From Mycolicibacter engbaekii (GTDB lineage Bacteria; Actinomycetota; Actinomycetes; Mycobacteriales; Mycobacteriaceae), in the NCBI RefSeq assembly GCF_002101585.1, contig NZ_LQOT01000069.1, forward strand, positions 124,001 to 188,000: a stretch of 64,000 nucleotides of DNA, written 5' to 3'. The notes beneath the pieces were generated by a model. That model did not search any database. It was not told the DNA's origin and worked only from the letters and a program-made list of their open reading frames with translations. Positions 1 through 7,924 of the stretch are shown one piece after another (positions within the stretch are counted from its first letter, which is position 1; every line of letters begins with the position of its first letter). A program made the translations under genes and the position numbers.

Positions 1-380
1 AGGTCGACCCCGGCTTCTTCTACACCCCGACGCTTCTGACCGGCGTCGATCCCGACAGTGAGATCGCCCAGGAGGAGGTCTTCGGGCCGGTCCTGACGGT
101 GATCGGCTACGACGACGACGACGATGCGGTCCGGATCGCCAACAACTCGATTTACGGCCTGTCCGGGGCGGTGTTCGGCAGCCAGGACCGGGCGCTGGCG
201 GTGGCGCGCCGGATCCGCACCGGCACGTTCTCGATCAACGGCGGCAACTACTTCAGCCCGGACGCCCCCTTCGGGGGCTACAAGCAATCCGGCATCGGGC
301 GCGAGATGGGAGTCTCCGGGCTCGAGGAATTCCTGGAGAGCAAGACCCTTGCCATGCCCGTCGCCGGGGCCCCGGCATGA
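1..380 (+). CDS. Aldehyde dehydrogenase, C-terminal fragment (cut by window edge)
   Basis: The reading frame is open from base 3 to the TGA at 378-380, so the gene starts outside the window. The visible 125 residues are the C-terminal part of the NAD(P)-dependent aldehyde dehydrogenase fold: the segment EEVFGPVLTV, then NNSIYGLSGAV, then a stretch reading FSING and PFGGYKQSGIGREMG. These are the conserved C-terminal ALDH motifs. The catalytic Cys and Glu lie upstream and cannot be checked. It resembles the complete ALDH at 26385-27869. The stop overlaps the next gene's start as ATGA, so the two are probably co-transcribed. The substrate is unknown; an aldehyde from lipid or ring catabolism fits the neighbourhood. 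Confidence 0.9.
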   Translation, partial: VDPGFFYTPTLLTGVDPDSEIAQEEVFGPVLTVIGYDDDDDAVRIANNSIYGLSGAVFGSQDRALAVARRIRTGTFSINGGNYFSPDAPFGGYKQSGIGREMGVSGLEEFLESKTLAMPVAGAPA

Positions 381-1582
381 GGCCGCTCGAGGGTGTTCGT
401 GTTCTGGAAGTCGCCATGTACGGGTTCGTCCCCTCCGCCGGTGCGGTGCTCGCCGAGTGGGGGGCAGAGGTCATCAAGGTCGAGCATGCGGTGACCGGCG
501 ACCCGCAGCGGGGCCTGCGCCAGACCGGGATGCTGCGGGTGGAAGGCGATCCGAATCCCAATATCGAGCACGCCAACCGCGGCAAGCGCAGCATCGGCCT
601 GGACGTTTCGACGCCCGAGGGTCGCGAGGTACTGCTCGAACTGGCGAAGCGCGCCGATGTCTTCCTCACCAGTTTCCTGCCCGGGCACCGCCAGAAGTTC
701 GGCATGGATGTCGACGACATCCGGGCGGTCAACCCCACGATCGTCTACGCCCGGGGCAGTGCGCTGGGCCCGCGTGGCGTCGAGGCGGACAAGGGCGGCT
801 ATGACATGACCGCGTTCTGGTGTCGCGCCGGCACCGCCGCCACGATCACACCGCCGGGTATCGAGGGAATGATCGGCCCGCCCGGACCGGCCTACGGCGA
901 TACCGTCTCGGGTACCAACCTGGCCGGCGGCATTGCCGCGGCTCTGTTCAAGCGCGAGCGCACCGGCGAGCCGTCGGTGGTGGACGTGTCACTGCTGGGC
1001 AGCGGCCTGTGGGCCATGGGGCATACCGTCGCCTTGACCAGTCATCTGGGCGAACGCCTGGTGCAACAGCCGCCGGGTGTGCATGGTTCGCCGATCAACC
1101 CGCTGGTGGGTGTTTACGCGACCGCCGACGAACGCTACATCTCGTTCGTCATGATGCAGCCCACCAAATTCTGGGCCGACGTGTGCGAGCACATGGACCT
1201 CGAGGCCTACATCGACGATCCGCGGTTTTCCACCGCGCAGTCGTTTGCCGAGCACACCCCGGCCGCCGTGGAGATCCTGCGCGAGGCGATGGCCAAGCGC
1301 ACGCTGCCCGAATGGAGTGCGCGGTTTGCCACCCTGGCCGGCCCGTGGGCTCCGGTGCAGGACACCCTGCAGGCGGCGCAGGACACGCAGATCCGAGCCA
1401 ACGAATACCTGGTCACTGCCGGGGAATTGGAGTTGGTGGCCAATCCGGTGCAGTTCGATGTGACCGCCCCGTCGACGGGCCCGGCGCCGGGATTCGCCGA
1501 GCAGACCGACGAGATCCTGGCGGAGCTCGGTCTGGACTGGGACCGGATCATCGAACTCAAGACCGTCGGTGCGGTCACCTAG
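377..1582 (+). CDS. CaiB/BaiF (family III) CoA transferase
   Basis: A 401-residue protein, the usual length for family III CoA transferases, which move CoA between carboxylic acids through an aspartyl-CoA anhydride intermediate. The N terminus (PLEGVRVLEVA) and the segments ANRGKRSIGLDV and VVDVSLLGSGLW are family hallmarks. Asp175 in PAYGDTVSG sits where the catalytic aspartate is expected. The ATG overlaps the stop of the upstream aldehyde dehydrogenase by 4 bases, which suggests the acid product of that enzyme is the acceptor. The substrate cannot be read from sequence. The position just before mceA, where yrbE genes normally stand, is unusual. Confidence 0.9.
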   Translation: MRPLEGVRVLEVAMYGFVPSAGAVLAEWGAEVIKVEHAVTGDPQRGLRQTGMLRVEGDPNPNIEHANRGKRSIGLDVSTPEGREVLLELAKRADVFLTSFLPGHRQKFGMDVDDIRAVNPTIVYARGSALGPRGVEADKGGYDMTAFWCRAGTAATITPPGIEGMIGPPGPAYGDTVSGTNLAGGIAAALFKRERTGEPSVVDVSLLGSGLWAMGHTVALTSHLGERLVQQPPGVHGSPINPLVGVYATADERYISFVMMQPTKFWADVCEHMDLEAYIDDPRFSTAQSFAEHTPAAVEILREAMAKRTLPEWSARFATLAGPWAPVQDTLQAAQDTQIRANEYLVTAGELELVANPVQFDVTAPSTGPAPGFAEQTDEILAELGLDWDRIIELKTVGAVT

Positions 1583-1851
1583 GCCAGTAGGAGCTCTTCG
1601 ATGCCGTGTTGCCTGAATTCGCAAGGCCACCCGCCGGGTGCCGTGCGTGTGGCACAGTGCGTAGAACTCTTCGAGCTTGCGATCGGGACCGCGGGAGACC
1701 CGGTTGGTGCCCGGATCGGATTGGCGCACACCATCGGGGACCGACCGCGGTGTGGGCGGTAACCGTTGTGGAAGGGGGCGGTGGTGCGTAGCGGTGCCCG
1801 TGCGGGAGCTCGCCATGCCGTCTGCCGCAACACCGCGGTGGCGGAGGGCTG
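1583..1851 (+). other. 269-bp spacer before mceA; no convincing gene
   Basis: This is the longest gene-free stretch of the window. No YrbE-like membrane protein is encoded in any frame, although yrbE genes usually precede mceA. On the minus strand, next to the CoA transferase stop, two overlapping frames look faintly protein-like (one contains RKLEEFYALCHTHGTRR, the other ends EFRQHGIEELLLA and a stop). That could be a frameshifted gene remnant or chance. The GGAGGG at 1843-1848 lies very close to the mceA start. Confidence 0.4.
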
Positions 1852-3150
1852 ATGGTGCTGGGAGCGACCGCGGATCCGCCGTTGGGCGATTCTCTCGACG
1901 GTCCGAGCCGCGGGGCGGCTGCGGGCCGGCATCGGCCGGCCGGCGCGCGGCGCGAACAGCCGGCCTACCTGCGTCCGCTGATCGGGCTGGCCACCGTACT
2001 GATCATCGCGGCGGCAATCGCGTTGCCGATCGGCCTGTTCCGGGGAAGCTTCACCCGTACCGTGTCGGTCACGGTGCTCTCGTCGCGAGCCGGGCTGGTG
2101 ATGTACCCCGACGCCAAGGTCAAGATGCGCGGCGTTCAGGTGGGCAAGGTCGGGGCCATCGATCCGCTGCCGGACGGCACCGCCGCGCTGCGACTGGAGA
2201 TCGAGCCCGGCCAGCTGCGGCTGATCCCGGCCAACGTCACCGCCCGGATCGCCTCGACGACGGTGTTCGGGGCCAAGTCCGTGGAGTTGGTGGCGCCGCC
2301 GGCCCCGGAGGCGGCCCGGTTGCGCGCCGGTCAAGTGCTCGCGGGCGAACATGTCACCGTCGAGATCAACACGGTGTTTCAGCAGCTCGTGCGGGTGCTG
2401 GACAAGATCGACCCGATGAAACTCAACGAGACCCTGGGTGCGGTCTCGACGGCGTTCAACGGCCGGGGCCACAAGATCGGACAGGCTCTGACCGACTTCG
2501 ACAAACTGCTGGCCGAGATCGAGCCCAGCCTGCCCACGCTGGAACATGAGGCCGCCACGATGCCGCAGGTGTTCCGGGCGTACGCCGATGCCGCGCCGGA
2601 CCTCATCGCCACCGCCGCACACGCCACCACCATGAGCGAGAGCATCGTCGCCGAGCGCGACAGCCTGGACACGTTCCTGCTCGCCGCGATCGGCCTTGCC
2701 GACACCGGCAACGACGTGATCGGGGAGAACCGGGCGGGACTGACCGACCTCACGCGGACGCTGGAGCCCACCGCCGCGTTGCTGGACCGCTACCACGACG
2801 AGCTCGGCTGCTCGATCGGCGGCCTGGTGCCGTTCGCGAAATCACCGCCCATGCCGGTGCCGGGCATCGTCATCACCGCCAGCTTCACCTTCGGTAAGGA
2901 ACGCTATCGCTACCCCGACCACCTGCCGAAGGTCGCGGCCACCTCGGAGCGTTCCTACTGTGCGGAGCTGGGCCTGCCCGACATTCCGCCGGAGTTCCGG
3001 CCGCCGGTGCTGGTCGCCGATACCGGGGCCAACCCGTACGAATACGGCAACCAGGGCATCCTGCTGAACTCCGACGGTCTCAAGGAGGCGTTGTTCGGGC
3101 CGATCGGCGGGCCGCCGCGCAACAGCGCCCAGGTGGGGATGCCCGGATGA
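1852..3150 (+). CDS. mceA: MceA-family substrate-binding protein
   Basis: First gene of a six-gene mce set. Mce proteins form the periplasmic tube of an ABC-type importer for lipids or sterols. The 432-residue product has a basic, disordered N terminus (about 1-40), one membrane anchor (about 43-63), an MCE domain (about 69-145, with KVKMRGVQVGKVG), a helical region, and a C-terminal part with paired Cys typical of MceA. The ATG follows GGAGGG by only a few bases; no better start is in frame. It overlaps mceB by ATGA. The usual yrbEA/yrbEB permease genes are not immediately upstream. Substrate unknown. Confidence 0.92.
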   Translation: MVLGATADPPLGDSLDGPSRGAAAGRHRPAGARREQPAYLRPLIGLATVLIIAAAIALPIGLFRGSFTRTVSVTVLSSRAGLVMYPDAKVKMRGVQVGKVGAIDPLPDGTAALRLEIEPGQLRLIPANVTARIASTTVFGAKSVELVAPPAPEAARLRAGQVLAGEHVTVEINTVFQQLVRVLDKIDPMKLNETLGAVSTAFNGRGHKIGQALTDFDKLLAEIEPSLPTLEHEAATMPQVFRAYADAAPDLIATAAHATTMSESIVAERDSLDTFLLAAIGLADTGNDVIGENRAGLTDLTRTLEPTAALLDRYHDELGCSIGGLVPFAKSPPMPVPGIVITASFTFGKERYRYPDHLPKVAATSERSYCAELGLPDIPPEFRPPVLVADTGANPYEYGNQGILLNSDGLKEALFGPIGGPPRNSAQVGMPG

Positions 3151-4175
3151 CGCGCTCTGTGGCGACTTTGGTCAAGTTCGGGGTCTTCGCCGTGGTGATG
3201 TTGTTCGCGACGGTGTTCCTGTTCGCGATCTTCGGCGAGGTACGAACCGGGCCGACGGTGGGCTACAGCGCCGTGTTCTCCGATGCGTCCCGGCTGAAAT
3301 CCGGTGACAGCGTGCGCGTGGCCGGCGTGCGGGTCGGCACTGTCGGTGGCGTGGCCCTGCGCAACGACGGCACGGTGGTGGTGAAGTTCGACGCCGACCG
3401 GGCCGTCCCGCTGACCACCGGCACCCAGGCCGCGGTGCGCTACCTGAACCTGGTGGGCGACCGCTACCTGGAGCTGGTGGACGGGCCGGGCTCGACCCGC
3501 CTGCTGCCGGCCGGTGCCCAGATACCGGTCGAACGAACCTCCCCGGCTATGGATCTGGACCTGCTGCTCAACGGCTTGAAGCCGGTGATCCGCGGGCTCA
3601 ATCCGCAGGATGTCAATGCGCTCACCGCTTCGCTCATCCAGATCATGCAGGGGCAGGGCGGGACCCTCGACTCGCTGATGTCGCAGACGTCGTCGTTCTC
3701 GAACTCCCTGGCCGACAACAACGCTGTGGTCGAGTCCCTGATCGACCAGTTGCGTACCGTGCTGGCAACTTTGACCAGCGGCGACAAGCGGTTGACCGGC
3801 GCGATCGACCGACTGGGCAAGCTGGTCGGCGAACTGCGGGCCGACCGCGATCCGATCGGGGAGGCGGTGACGGCCCTGGACCGCGGTACCGCTTCGCTGG
3901 CCGACCTGCTGGGCAGGGCTCGCGATCCACTCACCGAGACCATCACCCAGGTCAACCGGTTGGTGACGGTCATCAACGCCGACCAGGCGGGCCTGGACAC
4001 CTCGCTGCAGAAGGCGCCGGAGAATTTCCGCAAGGCCATCCGGCTGGGGTCCTACGGCGGTTTCATCCAGTACTACCTGTGCGCCGTGCAGGTCCGGGTC
4101 AGCGACACCCAGGGCCGTACGGCGGTGTTCCCCTGGATCAAATCCGAGGAGGGCAGATGCAGCGACAACGAATGA
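3147..4175 (+). CDS. mceB: MceB-family protein
   Basis: The 342-residue product matches MceB length. It has an N-terminal membrane anchor (about 8-30), then an MCE domain with SGDSVRVAGVRVGTVGGV, and a long predicted helical or coiled-coil region in the middle (multiple LIDQLRTVL-like heptads). It ends with a short C-terminal stretch containing two Cys. Start and stop are fixed by the ATGA overlap with mceA and by a stop 40 bases before mceC. It is inferred to be one of six different subunits of one heteromeric Mce transport tube. Confidence 0.92.
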   Translation: MTRSVATLVKFGVFAVVMLFATVFLFAIFGEVRTGPTVGYSAVFSDASRLKSGDSVRVAGVRVGTVGGVALRNDGTVVVKFDADRAVPLTTGTQAAVRYLNLVGDRYLELVDGPGSTRLLPAGAQIPVERTSPAMDLDLLLNGLKPVIRGLNPQDVNALTASLIQIMQGQGGTLDSLMSQTSSFSNSLADNNAVVESLIDQLRTVLATLTSGDKRLTGAIDRLGKLVGELRADRDPIGEAVTALDRGTASLADLLGRARDPLTETITQVNRLVTVINADQAGLDTSLQKAPENFRKAIRLGSYGGFIQYYLCAVQVRVSDTQGRTAVFPWIKSEEGRCSDNE

Positions 4176-4216
4176 TCGCCGCGCCGCCCGCACCCGGAAG
4201 AAGCGGTAGCCGCTGA
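4172..4216 (+). other. 14-codon coupling ORF between mceB and mceC (possible)
   Basis: An ATG at 4172 overlaps the mceB stop (ATGA), and its own TGA at 4214-4216 overlaps the mceC ATG (TGATG). The predicted peptide begins MIAAPPAP. This bridge could hand ribosomes from mceB to mceC across the only 40-base gap in the otherwise overlapping mceA-E chain. It may be chance in GC-rich DNA. Confidence 0.25.
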
Positions 4217-5310
4217 TGCTCAAGTACCGCGGCAACCACCTGTTCCGGATGGGCTTCATCGGAGCCATCCTCACCGCGCTCGTCGTCGCCATCGGGCTGC
4301 AGCCCGAACAACTGATCCAATGGGCCACCTGCGTGCGCTACCAGGCACGGTTCGCCGAGGCCGGGGGCTTGAGCACCGGTGCGGACGTCACCCTGTCGGG
4401 CATCAAAGTGGGCTCGGTCACCGATGTCCGGCTGGACGACGGGGACGCTCTGGTGACCTTCACGCTGGCCGGTAAATACCCGCTGGGCTCGCAGACCACG
4501 GCACACATCCGCACCGGTTCCCTGCTCGGCGAGCGGGTGCTGACCGTGGAACCGGCCGGCAGCACGAAGATGCGACCGCTGGATGTCATACCGATCACCC
4601 GCACGGCGTCGCCGTATTCGCTGACCGACGTGGTCGGCGAGTTGACCTCCAACACCGCCGGAACCGACACCGAGTCCCTCAACAGATCGCTGGACACCCT
4701 CTCGGAGACCATCGACCGGATCGCTCCGCAGCTGGGCCCCACTTTCGACGGACTCAGCCGGATGTCGCGTTCGCTGAACAACCGCGACGAAAGTCTTGCC
4801 GACCTGCTCAAGACGGCTGCCGACCTGACCGGCGTGTTGTCCGACCGCAGTCAGCAGATCAACGCGCTGATCCTCGACGCCGACAGCCTGGTCGACGTGC
4901 TCAACTCCCGTCGCCAGGCGATCGTCAACCTCCTGGCCAGCACCTCGGCGGTCTCCCGGCAGCTCAACGAGCTCGTCGCGCAGAACAATGCGCAGCTCAA
5001 ACCCACGCTGGACGAGATCAACTCGCTGAACAAGATCCTGGAGAAGAACTCCGACAACATCGCCAAAGCGCTGCCCGGACTGGCCAAATACGAGCTCACC
5101 CAGGGCGAGGCAGTGTCCAATGGGGCGTTCTACAGTGCCTATATCCCGAACCTGTTGCTGCCGCAGCTTTTCCAGCCATTCTTGGACTACATGTTCGGGT
5201 TCCGGCGAGGTGTCGATGCCGGTCAGCCGCCGGACAATGCCGGACCGCGCGCCGAAATCCCCTTCCCGGTCAACGGGATTCCGCAACCAGGAGATCTGCC
5301 GCCGCGATGA
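4216..5310 (+). CDS. mceC: MceC-family protein
   Basis: A 364-residue Mce protein with one membrane anchor (about 11-31), an MCE domain (GADVTLSGIKVGSVTDV), and a helical stretch with repeated Leu/Asn-rich segments. The C-terminal tail is short and Pro-rich. An in-frame TAG at 4207-4209 rules out a longer start. It overlaps mceD by ATGA. Its role is subunit C of the Mce transport tube, inferred from position and domain order. Confidence 0.92.
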   Translation: MLKYRGNHLFRMGFIGAILTALVVAIGLQPEQLIQWATCVRYQARFAEAGGLSTGADVTLSGIKVGSVTDVRLDDGDALVTFTLAGKYPLGSQTTAHIRTGSLLGERVLTVEPAGSTKMRPLDVIPITRTASPYSLTDVVGELTSNTAGTDTESLNRSLDTLSETIDRIAPQLGPTFDGLSRMSRSLNNRDESLADLLKTAADLTGVLSDRSQQINALILDADSLVDVLNSRRQAIVNLLASTSAVSRQLNELVAQNNAQLKPTLDEINSLNKILEKNSDNIAKALPGLAKYELTQGEAVSNGAFYSAYIPNLLLPQLFQPFLDYMFGFRRGVDAGQPPDNAGPRAEIPFPVNGIPQPGDLPPR

Positions 5311-6764
5311 AGAAGCCGAACCCACGGCACGTCGCTGCCGGCGCACTGCTGGCCGTGCTGGCGATCGCGGCGCTGACCGTGATCGGCCAGGCCGTGCTGA
5401 AGCCAACCACGATCACGGCCTATTTCTCCAGTGCGACGGCCATCTACCCCGGCGACGAAGTCAAGGTCGCCGGGGTGAAGGTCGGCACCATCGACCGCAT
5501 CGAACCGCAGGGAACCCAGGCCAAGCTCACCTTGCGGGTCGATCGCAAGGTGCCGATTCCGGCCGACGTCAAAGCCGTCATCGTCGCCCCCAACCTGGTG
5601 GCCGCCCGATTCGTTCAGCTGACGCCGGCCTATCACCGCGGTGACGGACCCACCATCGCAGACGGTGCGCAGATCCCGCGGGAGCGCACCGCAGTCCCGG
5701 TCGAATGGGACGAGGTGAAAACCCAGCTGAACCGGCTGGCAACCGAACTGGGCCCGCAAAGCGGCGTATCGGGAACCTCGGCCTCCCGGTTCATCGAATC
5801 CACCGCCAATGCCATGGCGGGCAACGGCGAAAAGCTGCGGCAGACGCTGTCGCAACTGTCCGGGGTGGCTCGGATCTTCGCCGAGGGCAGCGGCAACATC
5901 GTCGACATCATCTCCGGCCTGCAGACCTTCGTGACCGCCCTGCGCGACAGCGACCAGCAGATCGTCGCCTTCGAATCGCGGCTCGCCACACTGACCAGTG
6001 TGGTCAACGACAGCCGCTCGAGCCTGGACGCGGCCCTGAACGACTTCTCCGTGGCGCTGGACACGGTGCGCGATTTCGTGGCCGGCACCCGCGCCGAGAC
6101 CGCCGAGGCTGTGCATGGTCTTGCCGACGTCACCCAGACGCTGGCCGAGGCCAAGGACGCGATCCGCAACATCCTGCACGTCACGCCCAACGCGGTCGCC
6201 AACACCCTCAACATGTACAACGTGACCAGCGGGACCCCGGTCGGTTCATTCGCCTTCGTCAACTTCTCCAACCCGGTCCAGGCGATCTGCGCGATGATCG
6301 GCGGGATCAGCAACGCGACGTCGGCAGAGACCGGCAAGCTGTGCTCGCAGTACCTCGGCCCCGCCCTGCGGCTGCTCAACTTCAACGCACTGCCGTTTCC
6401 GGTGCACCCGGTCCTGGCCAAGTCGGCCAGTCCGGACAAGCTGATCTACACCGACCCGGCATTGATGCCGGGAAATCAGCAGCCGGCGACGACCCTGCCC
6501 GAACAGGAGCCGCCGATTTCGGCCTACACCGGACTGCGCGGCGATGTGGCGCCCCCACCGGGCTGGGAGAATCCGGCGCTGCCGCGGGGCTCATACGTGC
6601 CCAACGGACTTCCCGCGATCCCCACCCCACCGGTCTACGTCGGGGCACCCGCGCCGAGTCCCACCACGGCCGACGGCATGCTGCTACCCAGCGGCCCGGC
6701 CACGCCCGCCGGCGAGCCGGGTCCGCCGCCCGCGGACGGCACGGAAGGGGTACCCGCGCCATGA
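5307..6764 (+). CDS. mceD: MceD-family protein
   Basis: A 485-residue Mce protein. A membrane anchor spans about residues 10-30, followed by an MCE domain (GDEVKVAGVKVGTIDRI), long helices, and a C-terminal tail of more than 100 residues very rich in Pro and Gly. A Pro-rich tail is usual for MceD and is thought to reach into the cell envelope. Both ends overlap neighbours (ATGA with mceC and with mceE), so translation of the operon is tightly coupled. Confidence 0.92.
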   Translation: MKKPNPRHVAAGALLAVLAIAALTVIGQAVLKPTTITAYFSSATAIYPGDEVKVAGVKVGTIDRIEPQGTQAKLTLRVDRKVPIPADVKAVIVAPNLVAARFVQLTPAYHRGDGPTIADGAQIPRERTAVPVEWDEVKTQLNRLATELGPQSGVSGTSASRFIESTANAMAGNGEKLRQTLSQLSGVARIFAEGSGNIVDIISGLQTFVTALRDSDQQIVAFESRLATLTSVVNDSRSSLDAALNDFSVALDTVRDFVAGTRAETAEAVHGLADVTQTLAEAKDAIRNILHVTPNAVANTLNMYNVTSGTPVGSFAFVNFSNPVQAICAMIGGISNATSAETGKLCSQYLGPALRLLNFNALPFPVHPVLAKSASPDKLIYTDPALMPGNQQPATTLPEQEPPISAYTGLRGDVAPPPGWENPALPRGSYVPNGLPAIPTPPVYVGAPAPSPTTADGMLLPSGPATPAGEPGPPPADGTEGVPAP

Positions 6765-7924
6765 ACAGGTTGCACACCCTCCGGCGCGCGCTGGCGCTCG
6801 CCTTCCTGGTTGCCTGTACGGCCACCGGCTGCGCATTCGGCGGCCTGAACTCGCTGGTGTTGCCGGGAGTGCAGGGCCGCAGTGCCGGGGCACAGCATTT
6901 CTTCGTCGAGCTGGCGAACGTCGGTACGCTCGAATCCAATTCGCCGGTCCTGCTGTCCGATGTGGTAGTCGGCAGCGTCGGGAAAATGACCGTCACCAAT
7001 TGGCATGCCACAGTCGACGTAGCGGTGAACCCGGGGGTGGAAGTGCCTGCCAACGCCGTGGCGACGGTGGGCCAGACCAGCCTGCTCGGATCCATGCACC
7101 TGGCGCTCAACCCGCCGGCGGGCCAGGCTCCATCGGGTCGGTTGGCGCCGGGAGCGACCATCCCGCTCAGTGACTCCTCGACGTATCCGTCCACCGAGCA
7201 GACCCTGTCGTCGCTGGCGGTGCTGGTCAACGGCGGTGGGCTGGGCCAGATCGGCGACATCATCCACAACTTCAGCGCGACGATGGCGGGCCGGGAAGGC
7301 GATATCCGGGATCTGATCCTGCGGTTGGACCGTTTCACTGCGACGCTGGACCGTCAGCAGGCCAACATCATCGCCTCGATTCAGGAGATGAACCGGGTGG
7401 CCGCAACCTTCGCCGGTGGGCGCGACGCCATCGACAACGCCCTGGACAAGATCCCACCGGCCATCGACGTGCTGATCAAGCAGCGCCCGAACTTCACCGC
7501 CGCGCTGACCAGACTCGGCCGGTTCGGCGAACTCTCGGCCGGATTGGTCGATGATGCGGGAAGCCAGTTGGTTTCCGACCTCGTGCACCTGCGGCCCGCG
7601 CTGGAGTCGTTGGCCGACATCGGCCCGGACCTCAATGCCGCGCTTGCCTATGCCACCGCGTTCCCCTACGGGCCCAACGCCATCGAGCGCGCCGTCCGCG
7701 GCGACTTCCTGAACCTGTTCGCCATCTTCGACCTGACGAAGCCGCGGCTCAAGCGCGCACTGTTCGCCGGCACGCAGTGGGGCGACGAGGACGCCAAACT
7801 GGTTCCCGCACCCGGGGATCCGTGGTATCTGAACTATTCGTTCGACCCATTGCAGCAGCCGCTTCTGCAGTCCTCGGGGCAGGCGGGCCCACCGGGACCG
7901 CCGGCACCGGAAGGCGGTGGCTAG
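6761..7924 (+). CDS. mceE: MceE-family lipoprotein
   Basis: A 387-residue Mce lipoprotein, the subunit that in mycobacterial mce operons (LprK type) carries a lipid anchor. The N terminus RALALAFLVACTATGC is a signal peptide ending in a lipobox with Cys24 as the likely lipidated residue. An MCE domain follows (NSPVLLSDVVVGSVGKM), then a helical region and a short Pro/Gly tail. The ATG at 6761 overlaps the mceD stop. The open frame runs far upstream, but the signal peptide and the overlap fix this start. Confidence 0.93.
   Translation: MNRLHTLRRALALAFLVACTATGCAFGGLNSLVLPGVQGRSAGAQHFFVELANVGTLESNSPVLLSDVVVGSVGKMTVTNWHATVDVAVNPGVEVPANAVATVGQTSLLGSMHLALNPPAGQAPSGRLAPGATIPLSDSSTYPSTEQTLSSLAVLVNGGGLGQIGDIIHNFSATMAGREGDIRDLILRLDRFTATLDRQQANIIASIQEMNRVAATFAGGRDAIDNALDKIPPAIDVLIKQRPNFTAALTRLGRFGELSAGLVDDAGSQLVSDLVHLRPALESLADIGPDLNAALAYATAFPYGPNAIERAVRGDFLNLFAIFDLTKPRLKRALFAGTQWGDEDAKLVPAPGDPWYLNYSFDPLQQPLLQSSGQAGPPGPPAPEGGG

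Noticed and set aside
1579..2796. Long minus-strand open frame opposite mceA
   Set aside because: It is an antisense shadow of the mceA coding frame with Arg/Gly/His-rich low-information sequence and no domain; only its last part in the spacer was kept as a weak remnant idea.
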